From the NCBI GenBank assembly GCA_964036315.1, contig OZ038517.1, positions 18,009,713 to 18,073,712 on the forward strand: DNA of 64,000 nt, read 5' to 3'. Positions within the stretch are counted from its first letter, which is position 1. Each line of letters starts with the position of its first letter. The stretch comes from Acanthosepion esculentum (Eukaryota; Mollusca; Cephalopoda; Sepiida; Sepiidae). The notes beneath the pieces were generated by a model. That model had not been told where the DNA came from, ran no database searches, and saw only the letters and a program-made list of their open reading frames with translations. Below, piece by piece: positions 52,668 to 63,640 of this stretch. The position numbers and the translations under genes were made by a program.

Positions 52668-53440
52668 AGAATTTTTATTCATCTCATATGATGAATGTGA
52701 CTTTTTAAGAAACTTTTGACAGCAACAACAATTTAGATTTCTGTTTTTGCGTTTGATGAAAGAAGATGATATAGAATGACCACACAGATTTTCAAAATAA
52801 ACACAAAAGAAATCTGTTTTAGTATATATAACATTTTCAGCTTTGAAACAGAATCTCACTTGGTAAAGGAATCTATGACTTTTTCACAATGCTACTTTTA
52901 TCTGTGCCGTTTGAAAAATATCCATTGCAATAGTCTAAGATAGTGTTTTTATAATTAATTTATCTTTGTAAATTTTTACTATTATCTTAGCTGCTACATT
53001 TAGCGTATATATGGAGTAATTGTCCATTGTTATGTGTAATATGGCAAAATGCTCAACGGTAATGGCAATGTTCTCGCTAGACAATAAGAAAGGGAAGCCA
53101 GAGAAAAGGTAAAATAATACTAAACAAACAACATATATGGAAGTCAAACAAGTAACAGTAATAAGGCAAAAATCGAACAAAGTAAGAATGGTGTTCATAC
53201 ACGGAAGGGATACAGTCATATGGCTATATCGTTCTGACTTCAAAACAAGAAAGAACAAAATTTAAGGGGGATGAGACTGAGAAGTGGTCTATCTTTATTG
53301 GTTATGATCTTGTATTTTAGTCTAAATAAGCCAATCTGTCTCTCAGATTCAAACAAACTGCATTGGATTATTTTGCTTATCTTGCCACTTAATTTACCAG
53401 TCGCACCTTGAATGTATATTTCTTTAGCATGTGCTTTTTA
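52668..53440. repeat. ~0.78-kb dispersed unit, copy 1
   Basis: From TTCATCTCATATGATGAATG to TGAATGTATATTTCTTTAGC. About 95% like the next copy by eye. Contains the undisturbed target sites of both the LINE (53371-53425) and the solo LTR (53163-53167). Confidence 0.85.
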
Positions 53441-53445
53441 TTTTA

Positions 53446-54295
53446 TTCATCTCATATGATGAATGTGACTTTTTAAGAAACTTTTGACAGCGCCAACAAT
53501 TTAGATTACTGTTTTGAGTTTGATGAAAGAAGATGATATATATAATATATAATGATATATAATGACCACACAGATTTTCAAAATAAACACATAAGAAATC
53601 TGTTTTAGTATATATAACATTTTCAGCTTTGAACAGAATCTCACTTGGTAAAGGAATCTATGACTTTTTCACAATGCTACTTTTATCTGTGCCGTTTGAA
53701 AAATATCCATTGCAATAGTCTAAGATAGTGTTTTTATAATTAATTTATCTTTGTAAATTTTTACTATTATCTTAGCTGTTACATGTCGCGTATATATGGA
53801 GTAATTGTCCATTGTTATGTGTAAATGGCAAAATGCTCAACGGAAATGACAAAGGTCTCGCTAGACAATAAGAAAAGGAAGAAAAAGAACCAGGCAAAAT
53901 AATACTAAGCAAACAACATATATGTAATTAAAAAAAAACAATAATAAGGTGTTATGGGTCCTTACCTATAACTACAGAATGAACTCTTCCTAACACTATG
54001 TATACTACGCCTCTCAAGAGAGAGGGACGAATCGAGTCGAGCCGATAGTGGTTCACTCCAAACCAGACTGACAGTCATACTAACACGTTCCACATCTTGT
54101 TTTATTATTTCGTGTAATATATCTTCGTTATTTCTACTCTTGTGTTCGTGTTGTTCTTCCTTGGTCCTGACCATAACATAAGGCAAAAAGGTTAAGAAAG
54201 TAAGAATGGTTTTCACACAAAAAAGGGATACAGTCATATGGTTATATCGTTCTGACTTCAAGACAAGAAAGAACAACAATAGGGGAGGATAAGAC
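53446..54295. repeat. ~0.62-kb dispersed unit, copy 2, with LTR insertion
   Basis: Same order of blocks as copy 1, to about 54290, interrupted at 53950-54178. The two copies lie head to tail, indicating tandem duplication. Confidence 0.85.
53950..54178. mobile_element. Solo LTR with 5-bp target duplication
   Basis: Starts TGTTATGG and ends CCATAACA (8-bp inverted ends, TG...CA). Flanked by TAAGG at 53945-53949 and 54179-54183. Copy 1 has a single TAAGG at the equivalent place (53163-53167), an empty site. 229 bases with no open frame. The features fit a Gypsy-type LTR retrotransposon that recombined out. Confidence 0.85.
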
Positions 54296-54298
54296 TGA

Positions 54299-54705
54299 GT
54301 GTTACTGTGGTTTCGATGTCAATGTCAATCTAGCTGTTACTTTGGTTTCGACGTCAATGTCAACCTTAGTGTTACTTTGGTTTCGATGTCAATGTTGACC
54401 TTACTGTTACTTTGGTTTCAATGTAAATGTGAACTTTAGTGTCACTTTGGTTTCGATGTCAATGTCAACATCACTGTTACTTTGGTTTCGGTGTCAACGT
54501 CAATTTTAGTGTTACTTTGGTTTCGATGTCAATGTCAACCATAGTGTAACTTTGGTGTCGATGTCAATGTCAACCATAGTCTTACTTTGGTTTCGATGTC
54601 AATGTTAACCTTAGTGTTACTTTGTTTTCGATGTCAATGTCAACATCAGTGTTACTTTGCTTTCGATGTCAACGTCAATTTTAGTGTTACTTTGGTTTCG
54701 ATGAA
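54299..54705. repeat. 36-bp minisatellite, ~11 units
   Basis: GTTACTTTGGTTTCGATGTC followed by AATGTCAACCTTAGT, about 12 starts at 36-base spacing with 5-15% divergence. It begins at the end of copy 2 and ends at a LINE fragment. Confidence 0.95.
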
Positions 54706-54714
54706 TATGAGAAA

Positions 54715-55235
54715 ATGAAAACAGTATTCGCGTGAGAGAACAATAAATCAACGGGAATGAGGATAACCATTGACATTACATTTACATTTTTGAGGATGAA
54801 ACTTGATCGGAAATCAAGAAAATCCCACAAGTGAGAGGTGCAACTGTTAGCATATAACTTATGGTTACGTCTAGCCATCTAAACTGTAAACTGATGAGAC
54901 CTTGCCGCAAATCTATTACTGCGTTTAAATTCAGAAAAATCTAGGTACCATAGCGGAAATTTCACCAGAACAATTACCATGAAAACATTTACAGGAAAAG
55001 ACACAGGGGATCTACGTTATGGCGGTGGGAAAGTGACTGAAGCCGAGATGCCAGGTCGGGGGCGATAACATTACAGATTCTACTTTCTATTTTATCAAGA
55101 AACTCTACAGATATAGCAAGAGCCGCAGACCAGCAATATTCAAAGCAAGGACGAATGGTAGGCTTATAAGTTTGTAAGATAGACAAATATAGATAGAAAA
55201 AAATTGTTTACCACGACATAGTGAGCCAAGCAGCA
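54715..55235 (-). pseudogene. CR1/jockey-type LINE fragment
   Basis: The minus strand (54989-55186) reads LQTYKPTIRPCFEYCW, FLDKIESRICNVIAPDLASR and LQSLSHRHNVDPLCLF; then a degraded C-terminus toward 54720. Stops and frameshifts. Confidence 0.8.
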
Positions 55236-55365
55236 GATTGAGTCAATATAATCGATTTTGGTTATATTGTTGTACGGTTATATTTTTACCTGATCGCACT
55301 GTCCTGTCTTTGAGAACACATTTGGTGTTTTTAGTCTTTACCAACTATGTCAAGTCACAAAGTAC

Positions 55366-56330
55366 AATAGAATCCCCCCCGGAATCCCTCATATCCGGAG
55401 TCCCTCATATCCAGAATCCCTCATATCCGGAATCCCTCATATCCGGATATGATTTTGATTTTGATATTTGAACTATTTGGGTGATATGTAACTGATTTGA
55501 AATTTCTGTTTTTCATGAAATTTACTTTGGATAATTGCTTATGCTTATTTCACCCCAATGGCTTGTATTGGTGCAAAAGATGATTGGAATAAGAGGAAAA
55601 GAACAACTTTGGAGTTATCACAAAAAGTGAAAATTTTAAAGAGACAAGATACTGGTGAAAGTTCATTGTAACTAATGGCTGAGTTCAACATAGGAAAGTC
55701 AACATTGTATGATATAAAATCTTCCAAAGAAACTATTCTCCAGCGTTTACACTGTCACAATAAACAAGGAAATAAAAAACATGATTGTGATGAAACCTGG
55801 ACTGAAATTGAAAAAGCTATTGAAAAGGTTGTCAGTTTTATGGAAAGAAAGCCAGCATTCAGCTATGACGATTGCAATAACGCAGGTAGAGTTAAAAAGT
55901 ATCTTTTGTTTAAAGATTTTCAAGAACAAAAGCAAAACGAAATGCGGAAAAAGTTGAGAATGACATTAGAAGAGAAAGAATCATGCAACAGCGATTAAAA
56001 AATCCTCGTTACATTATTTGTTCTGCATACGTGGCAGACTTAATTTAATGAATTTTCATTAACATTACATAATTTATTTCTTTTTCCTTAAAATCAATTC
56101 CGTTATATTTCACTCGCCATTAGCTTATTTTGTTTACTATAAAACATTGAAAAGAAATGTTAAACCTGATTTCAGTTCTTTTATTTTAATCTAAATATAA
56201 CCTCATATCCTAACTTTATAACCAATTCCTCGTATCCGGAATCCCTCATATCCGGACTTTGTAACCAATTCCTCATATCCGGAATCCCTCATATCCGGAC
56301 TTTGTAACCAATTCCTCATACCCCGAAGGC
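55366..56330 (+). pseudogene. pogo/Tigger-like transposon remnant with CENP-B-type HTH
   Basis: Left end CAATAGAATCCCCCCC (55368, after TA). A frame from ATG 55558 to the stop at 55996-55998 has one nonsense codon at 55669-55671. Residues include KRKRTTLELSQKVKILKR and MAEFNIGKSTLYDIK, the N-terminal helix-turn-helix of pogo/Tigger/jerky transposases. The following ~95 residues are lysine/glutamate-rich and unfamiliar; no DDE catalytic domain exists. GGAATCCCTCATATCC units are clustered at both ends (55381-55448 and 56229-56318). The right terminal repeat is not clear. Confidence 0.6.
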
Positions 56331-56479
56331 CTTCTTAATCCGTTTGTTTATAACTAGTTCGGTGTGATAATCATATACTTTTTGAATATATGGTGCCTTC
56401 TAATATTGACATATGTCCATATCTTATGTCGATTTTTGTATTCTTTAAGCTAAAGAATTGTAAAACTAGACATTATTAT

Positions 56480-56835
56480 TATTTGTCTATATCTCTGAGA
56501 TGAGGTATTATGATTACTTGCATTATTTACATCATTCGGACTGTTATGCACAAGGACTCATAGCCCAGTGGATAAAGACGTTGGCTAGATCCCGTGACTA
56601 GACCCAAAGAGTTGCAGTGGTGAACCAACATTTTGGAGAGTTGAATTAAAGGGAAATAACTCAGACACCCGGAAGAGGCATGACACGTGGAACTAGAACA
56701 ACCTTCCCAGGTGGACAAAATAAAGGGTTCCTTTTGAAATTCCAATCACCTGAAGTAGGCTGGATCATACAACACCCGAAATATAGCAATGATGATGAGA
56801 ATAGTCCAAATAATGTAAATAATGTAAGTAATTAT
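56480..56835 (+). mobile_element. Tailed tRNA SINE with inverted tail arm
   Basis: SINE head ACTCATAGCCCAGTGGATAA (56560), body with GACACGTGGAACTAGAACAA (56681), tail ACCTGAAGTAGGCTGG to 56830. Before the head, 56480-56540 is the tail in reverse (GTCTATATCTCTGAGATGAG ... CATTCGGACTGTT). The hammerhead-like core of the tail is decayed. Confidence 0.75.
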
Positions 56836-56859
56836 TATTATTAGATTTCGATTTCTGCT

Positions 56860-57880
56860 ATGGTCACACTACTTATCAAGTTAGTAGGAAGGCCTAAGGT
56901 AGGTAGTGGTGTGTTATGGCTACATTTCATGATTTGCTTTTCTTACTCCGTTCATATCACTAGCGTTACATGAACAAAGGTCTTCTTAGTGTGTGGGCTC
57001 TACTTATCAAACGGCCTGGGTAAGATGATGAATTACATCCGCGTCCTGGGTATGACGATAAACTACATCCAACAGCAAGGCCTCTGATCAGAAGGTTTTG
57101 AGGAGCGTGGAACCACCTCTTAATTGTTGGTTTCCCAGGTCCACCCTGACCCGGGGTGGTAGCACCTGTTAGGGTCCCAGGTATGGGCAAAAACATTATG
57201 AAAGTGTGTAAATAAGTTTTAATACCAGAAATACTTTGTAAAATATTATTACCGGCAATAAATTTTTGAAGAAAAAGATATTACCTGCAATACGTATTTT
57301 GAAAAGCAAATATTACCAGCAATACATCATTGAAAAAATTATTACCAGCAATACATTTTTGAAGGAAAAAATATTACCAGAAATAGGTTTTTGACAAAAC
57401 AAAATATTACCAGGAAAAGCAATTGTCGGCATTAATACCCCGTTGAGGTTGATATGCCGCAAAACACAACAAACCAAACCAAACCTCTACTTATCAAGAC
57501 AATTTTCTGTATTTCTCTTAAGCTGGTATTTTTTCAATGTGTTGTTGTGTTCCTTTTTTTATCATTCCAAGCGCACCTACTATGACTGGTGCTATTCTTG
57601 TTTTCAATTTCCACATTTTTTTCTATTTCTTAAATTCCTTGGTTGCTATGTTACAGCCCGCTGGGCAAACCGTATCAATTAATTGGCAAGTTGTTTTTTT
57701 TCGTTTTTTGACAATTATGTCCGGCCTATTTGTTTCAATTTTCCTGTCTGTAAAGATTGTGTCATAGCATAGAATTGTCGTGTCTTCTGTTTCTGTACCC
57801 GACGATTGGTGATGTTCATACTAGTTTTTATGAACATCTTTCCGAAGCTTTTTGCACATTGTCCAGTGTAAGTATTGTCC
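56860..57880 (-). pseudogene. RLE-type LINE (third subfamily), split by a retroposon
   Basis: 56860-57010 and 57498-57880 are one LINE 3' end: GTGTGGGCTCTACTTATCAA joins GACAATTTTCTGTATTTC once the insert is removed. Upstream (57540-57620) matches 26480-26570 (GCGCACCTACTATGAC). Frameshifted. Confidence 0.75.
57011..57484. mobile_element. Retroposon with 13-bp target duplication and internal minisatellite
   Basis: CTCTACTTATCAA at 56998-57010 and 57485-57497 flanks 474 bases. The right edge AAAACACAACAAACCAAACC is an A-rich tail-like end. 57215-57420 holds five or six ~40-bp repeats of AATATTACCAGCAATACATT. The left part (GGCCTGGGTAAGATGATG) is not a tRNA that I recognise. Confidence 0.75.
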
Positions 57881-57923
57881 CAAGTGACGATTTTTATATT
57901 AAGTTTTGATGATTTTTATATTC

Positions 57924-57924
<1 letters not shown>

Positions 57925-57996
<72 letters not shown>

Positions 57997-58955
57997 TATT
58001 TTATTTGCTTTGATATCTGCCGTTTACACATTTCTTTCCGGGTCCCGCCCATGGACCTAAGGTTAGAAATGGCATCATGACACTTTCCACTGACAAAAAA
58101 AAAAAAAAAATTACATAGAGGACTTCGTAAAGTGTGGGCTGTACTTGTCAGAATAATTTTTTGTATCCCTTTGAGGCATGGACTTCCAGGAATCCCTTCA
58201 ATTAGTCTATTGGAATCTTTTCCAACCAATCCTAAGGCTCCAACTACAACAGGGATTGTTGATGTTCCCATGTACCACATTTTTGAGATTTCTATTTTAA
58301 GGTCCTTGTATTTTGACAGCTTTTCGAATATCTTCAAAGATTCATTGCAGTCTGCAGGGACTGCTATATCAATAAGGAGGCATTTTTTTGTTTGTTTGTA
58401 GTCTTTAATAACAATGTCTGGGCGGTTGGCTTTGATTGTTCTGTCAGTGTGTATTGTGTAGTCCCATAGAATTGTAACAGGTCCTATCCCCGTAACCGGG
58501 TCTGGGTGGTGTTCATACCAGTTTCTTTCAGTTTCCTTCAGTTGCATATTTTCCAGTACAGTTATTGGCCCACTCTGTCATGCCGGTTTTTATATTCAGT
58601 GGGTGCCAATACCACGCAACCTGATATAAGATGATCAATTGTTTCTGGATATTTATCACAGAATCTGCATTTAGGGCTAACACAATATTTTAGTATATGT
58701 GCTTGGTAATTCCTAGTTAACAATCATTGGTTCTGTGCAGCATGAATAAAACCTTAATTTTCAGCTTTCATCCCTGCACTACGTAGCCACTGGTGGGTAC
58801 GGGTTTTGTCTACGTCAGTTTGTTTGGTACGGGCAGAGTATTGGCCATGAAGCGGTTTATCTTGCCATTGTTTCTGTATCTGGTCGGTTGCATTTGCCTT
58901 TGCTTTCTTTTTTAAGTATTTTGTAGCTTCAGCCGGTTTACAGTGATGTACTCTG
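57925..58955 (-). pseudogene. RLE-type LINE, longest 3' copy
   Basis: (ATT)n tail 57925-57998, 3' UTR to 58108, then about 280 codons on the minus strand. The sequence reads QWQDKPLHGQYSARTKQTDV, HQWLRSAGMKAEN, CRFCDKYPETIDHLISGC (CCHC-type zinc knuckle), WYEHHPDPVTGIGPVTILWD, RPDIVIKDYKQ ... LLIDIAVPAD (restriction-like endonuclease) and MGTSTIPVVVGALGLVGK. A stop after the zinc knuckle and a small deletion at the C-terminus inactivate it. RT is absent. Confidence 0.85.
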
Positions 58956-59032
<77 letters not shown>

Positions 59033-59053
59033 CATTTATTATTATTATTATTC

Positions 59054-59128
<75 letters not shown>

Positions 59129-59129
59129 C

Positions 59130-59165
<36 letters not shown>

Positions 59166-59200
59166 CATTTATTATTATTATTATCATCATTTATTATTAT
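58956..59200. repeat. Interrupted (ATT)n
   Basis: About 245 bases of ATT with ATC and TTT interruptions, between two LINE ends. Confidence 0.95.
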
Positions 59201-59280
59201 TTCCTTGGATTCCTGGTGAATAGAAATTTTATCCCGTGTCCCAACCAGAGACCTAAGGTCAAAAATGGCTTCATGCGTTC
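59197..59280 (-). mobile_element. RLE-type LINE 3' UTR scrap
   Basis: TTTCCTTGGATTCCTGG and CCCAACCAGAGACCTAAGGT match the family 3' UTR. No coding part follows. Confidence 0.65.
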
Positions 59281-59732
59281 TTTGCCTCATGCTTCAAACT
59301 TACATCACCCTCGATACTTTGGTATTATGCAATTTCCTTACCTCCATCACCCTTATAATAACTATCTAGCTTGTTGGCTATTGTGGCATGTGGCGGCTTC
59401 CTTACTTTTCTCTGTTCGGCAGTATCAGCAACGGAAGTAATCAGCAGCGAACAACCGGAAGTCCACGAAATCATAAAAATGCTGACCGAGCCCAATTCGG
59501 CCTTTGTTTTTCCACTCTTTGTTTTCAGCGGCTGATATCTTCAAGACTCAGCTCAAAAAACAATCAGAAGATACGTGGCCAGTCTTGGCAGCTTGACTTC
59601 CTCATAGGAACCAGCGGAGAAACCTCGCTTCGAGACATATGCTCGAAGGATTACTCACAGTCCTACTTACTGTAGAAGACCCGTACCAGTCGTAGCAGGT
59701 TGACAGATTTAGTTCTTCGGGGGAACAAGCAG

Positions 59733-59769
<37 letters not shown>

Positions 59770-59930
59770 CGAAACATCTACTCCAGGAGAAGATCTTTGT
59801 TAACTGGGGAAACCCAATTCCTTTTCACGCCAAATACGACTATTTTGCACTCTATTTAAACCAGAAATAAAAGCTGTTGAACAGTTATTTCCAACTTTTA
59901 TTTCCAGTTTTATTCATTCCACTCTCACTG
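59281..59930. other. Unassigned, with (TC)n
   Basis: Mixed sequence with (TC)n at 59740-59766 and, near 59850, CTATTTAAACCAGAAATAAA, which resembles an LTR TATA/poly(A) region. No element could be delimited. Confidence 0.4.

Positions 59931-59931
<1 letters not shown>

Positions 59932-59983
<52 letters not shown>
59932..59983. repeat. (CA)n microsatellite
   Basis: About 26 CA units. 59984-60130 is unassigned. Confidence 0.97.
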
Positions 59984-59984
<1 letters not shown>

Positions 59985-60134
59985 TCTAGAAAATTCCTAC
60001 ACCCTAGGTGACATAATGGTTCAAAATGGTTACAGTGAAGTAACTGACAAGTCACCAAGATAATACTTGGATGTTAACATCTCCACTCAGTTCAGATCAG
60101 AAACTATGTTTGGTATAGCATTCGGCCATTTATT

Positions 60135-60440
60135 ATTATTATTTTTATTTTCTTTGATATCTGGCGTTTACACATTTCTTTCCAGGTCCCGCCCAGGGAC
60201 CTAAGGTTAGAAATGGTATCATGATACTTTCCACTGCAAAAAAAAAAAAATATTACATAGATAAAGCCCTTCGTAAAGTGTGTGCTGTACTTGTCAGAAT
60301 ATTTTTTTGTATCTCTTTGAGGCATGGACTTCCAGGGATCCCTTCCCTTAGTCTACTGGAATCTTTTCCAACCAATCCTAAGGCTCCAACTACAACAGGG
60401 ATTGTTGATGTTCCCATGTGCCACATTTTAGAGTTATTAT
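60135..60440 (-). pseudogene. RLE-type LINE fragment
   Basis: Family 3' UTR (60152-60240), RRALSM end and PVVVGALGLVG region, cut at ATT repeats near 60436. The GTCAGAATATTTTTTTGTATC stretch carries the usual frameshift. Confidence 0.75.
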
Positions 60441-60544
60441 TATTATTATTAATTTGTTTTTTGTTTGATATAATTTATTGTCGGGTCAATGATTTAAAGA
60501 CTGGAATGTTGAACATACTTTTTTATTTTAACCGTACGATTGGA

Positions 60545-60815
60545 AAATTCCATTGCTAATACTCTTCGTAATATGTGTGCAGTAGTTGGGAAGGACTAAC
60601 TTGGAGTGGTGGTTGCGGTGAGGGAGGAGATTTCATGAAGGCAAGGGTGAACAAAGATTTTATTGAGATGTTTGTCTGTTCCATTCTTAATCATAGCCAT
60701 TTTTCCACCAATGACAAGAATAGTCTGTGATATTAAGGGCCATATCCTTCGGATTTCAAGGTCTTTAGATTCAATTAATTTCTTAAACTCTTTTACAGTT
60801 AGATTTCAATCAGTA
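60545..60815 (-). pseudogene. RLE-type LINE fragment, divergent
   Basis: The minus strand reads ESKDLEIRRIWPLISQTILV and MAMIKNGTDKHLNKIFVH, then a degraded end near 60550. Same C-terminal domain, another lineage. Confidence 0.55.
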
Positions 60816-60879
60816 CTACCATCATATCAATTAAACCGCCGATTTTCTTCTTATGATAATTGATAATTATATCTACTTC

Positions 60880-60909
60880 ATTCTTCTTCTTCTTCTTCTT
60901 CTTCTTCTT

Positions 60910-60940
<31 letters not shown>

Positions 60941-61500
60941 TTATTATTATTATTATTATTATTAATCGTATTCATACTCTTCTTCTAATTAATCTTCTTT
61001 TTCATCTTCTTAATATTATTTTTCTTCTTTTTCTTCTTCTTCTTCTTATTATTATTATTTTTATTATTAGACTGATTATTATTATTATTATTCATCTCAT
61101 TCTTTTACTTATTCTCCTTCTAATTCTTATTTTTATTATTCTAATTATTCTTCTTTTCATTCTTTGTATTATTATTTTAATTCTTCTTCTTCTTCTTTTT
61201 ATTATTATTATTATTAATCGTATTCATACTCTTCTTTTAATTAATCTTCTTTTTCATCTTCTTCTTAATATCATTATTCATCTCTTCTTTTTCTTTTTCT
61301 TCTTCTTCTAATTCTTATTATTATTCTTACTCGTCTTTTTCTTATTTTTCTAATTCTTCCTCGTTTTCGAAATCTTTTTTCGTTTTTCTTTCTATTATTA
61401 TTATTATTATTATTATTATTTTTCTTCTTCTTCTTTTTCTTCTTCTTCTTCTTCTTTTTCTTCTTCTTCTTCTTCTTCTTCTTCTTCTTCTTCTTCTTCT
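60880..61500. repeat. TTC/TTA compound microsatellite with ~250-bp duplication
   Basis: ATTAATCGTATTCATACTCT occurs at about 60961 and 61213, each with the same flanking TTCTTTTTCATCTTCTT block. The rest is TTC and TTA runs. Confidence 0.9.
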
Positions 61501-61800
61501 TTGTTCTTTGATCTAATCTATTGGCGGTTCATGAACGATAACTTAAGATCAAAGAAATTTGAGAAGATATTTGCATTCTGCATCTTCGACGTAATATTGG
61601 AAAATTGCATTGGTAGTTCTCTTACTAATACCCCGGAACTATTTTACGGGTTTCATTGTCAGAAGGCTCACCAGGGATATTACTATATCAAACAACAAAG
61701 AGGAAGAAGAAGTAGAAGAAGCGGAAGAAGAAGAATTGTCAAGAAAAGAAGAAAGAGATGAAGAATTGAGATGTTTGCCGAGACCACCATCATCATCATC
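61501..61800. other. Possible RLE LINE scrap plus purine run
   Basis: ATTGGAAAATTGCATTGGTA (61600) resembles ATTGGAAAATTCCATTGCTA (60538) at the end of the previous copy. (GAA)-rich to 61760. Confidence 0.35.
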
Positions 61801-61807
61801 GTCATCG

Positions 61808-61863
<56 letters not shown>

Positions 61864-61952
61864 TTCTTTGATATCTGGCGTTTACACATTTATTCCCGGG
61901 TCCCGCCCAGGGACCTAAGGCTAGAAATGGCATCATGACACTTTCCACTACA

Positions 61953-62006
<54 letters not shown>

Positions 62007-62519
62007 TACATAGATAAAGCCCTTCGTAAAGTGTAGGCTGTACTTGTCAGAACAATTCTTTGTATCTCTTTGAGGCATGGACTTCCAGAGATCCCTTCAA
62101 TCAGCCTACTGTATTTTTTTCCAACCAGTCCAAGGGCTCCAACCACAACAGGGATTGTTGATGTTCCCATGTGCCACATTTTTGAGATTTCTATTTCAAG
62201 GTCCTTGTATTTTGACAGTTTTTCGAATATCTTCAAAGATACATTGCTGTCTGCAGGGACTGCCATATCAATTTGTTTGTATAGGCGGTTGGCTTTGATC
62301 GTTCTGTCAGTGTGTATTGTGTAGTCCCATAGAATTGTAACAGGTCCTATCTCCGTAAACCCGTCAGGGTGGTGTTCGTACCAGTTTCTTTCAGTTTCCT
62401 TCCCGTAGGAGTTGCAAATTTTCCAGCGCAGTCATGCCGGGTTTTATATTCAGTGGGTGCCAATATCGTGCAACCTGATACAAGATGATCAATGGTTTCT
62501 GGATATTTATCACAGAATC

Positions 62520-62522
<3 letters not shown>
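61801..62522 (-). pseudogene. RLE-type LINE fragment with TAA tract inside its 3' UTR
   Basis: (ATT)n tail 61810-61863, 3' UTR 61864-61955, an internal (AAT)n at 61955-62004 where other copies have an A run, then RRALSM back through RPD-less sequence (a deletion at about 62275) to ETIDHLVSGC at 62500. Truncated at an (ATT)n. Confidence 0.8.
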
Positions 62523-62573
<51 letters not shown>

Positions 62574-63640
62574 CCTTTGATTTCTGTTGTATACACATTT
62601 CCTTCCGGGTCCCAACCAGAGATCTAAGGCCAGAAATCGCATCATGAGTTTTTCCACTGATAATTAAAAAAAAACGAACAAACTTTAGATCACACATTTT
62701 ACACCGATAAAACCCTTTGTAAGGTGCAGGCTTTATTATTGAGTAAAGCATTTTGTATTGCTTTAAGACATGTGCTGCCAGAACCCCCTTCAATGAGTCT
62801 ATCGGAACCTTTTCTTATCAATCTGATGGCTCGAACTACAACTGGAATTATTGATGTTCTGATGTGCCACATTTTTGAGATTTCGATTTCAAGGTTCTTA
62901 TATTTTGATAGTTTTTTTTTAAAGATCTTCAAAGATACGCTACAGTCTGCAGGGACTGCCATGTCGATAAGAAGGCACATTTTGTGTTTGCGGTCTCTGA
63001 TTACGTTGTCTGGGCGATTAGCTTTGATTGTTCTGTCTGTGTGCATTTGAAAGTCCCATAAAATTGTTACAGGTCGTATCTCTATAACCGGATCTGAGTG
63101 ATGTTCACACAAGTTTCTTGACCTTTTCTTTGCGTAAAAGCTGCATAATTCCCAATGCAGATATTAGCCCACTCTGTCAAGTCGGGTTTTCTATTAAGTG
63201 GGTGTCAATACCGCGCAAACTGATAAAAACAGGTTTTAATTGTTTCTCGATAATTATCACAGTATCTGCATTTTGGTCTAACATAATTTTTTTAGTATGC
63301 GTGCTTGGTAATTTCTAGTTAGCAAGCATTGGTTCTGTACAGCAAGAATACAACCTTTGCTTTCAGTTTTTAACCCTGCACTACGTAGCGACTGATGGGT
63401 ACGGGGTTTGTCTACATCAACTTGTTTGGTACGTATAGAGTATTGACCATGAAGAGGTTTATCTTGCCGTCATTTCTGCATCTGGTCGGTTGCACTTGCT
63501 TTCTTTTTAAAGTATTTTGCATATGCAGTCAGTGTATTATGTCTTACATGCATACCTTCACCATTTGAGACTCCATTTTGAACTTGATGCCTGAGTGAAT
63601 AAAATTTCTTTCATGTTCTTTGGAGCAGATCACCATCCAG
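62523..63640 (-). pseudogene. RLE-type LINE fragment
   Basis: (ATT)n tail 62521-62572, 3' UTR to 62700, then RPDNVIRDRKHKMCLLID (RPD motif, 14-residue spacing kept), LEIEISKMWHIRTSIIPVVV, the zinc-knuckle region, KPLHGQYSIRTKQVDVDK and HQSLRSAGLKTES up to 63560. Frameshifts and stops. Confidence 0.8.

Noticed and set aside
59671..60001. LTR with TGTAG ... CTACA ends, TATA-like and AATAAA signals
   Set aside because: No matching target duplication, primer-binding site or second copy; microsatellites make up much of the interior.
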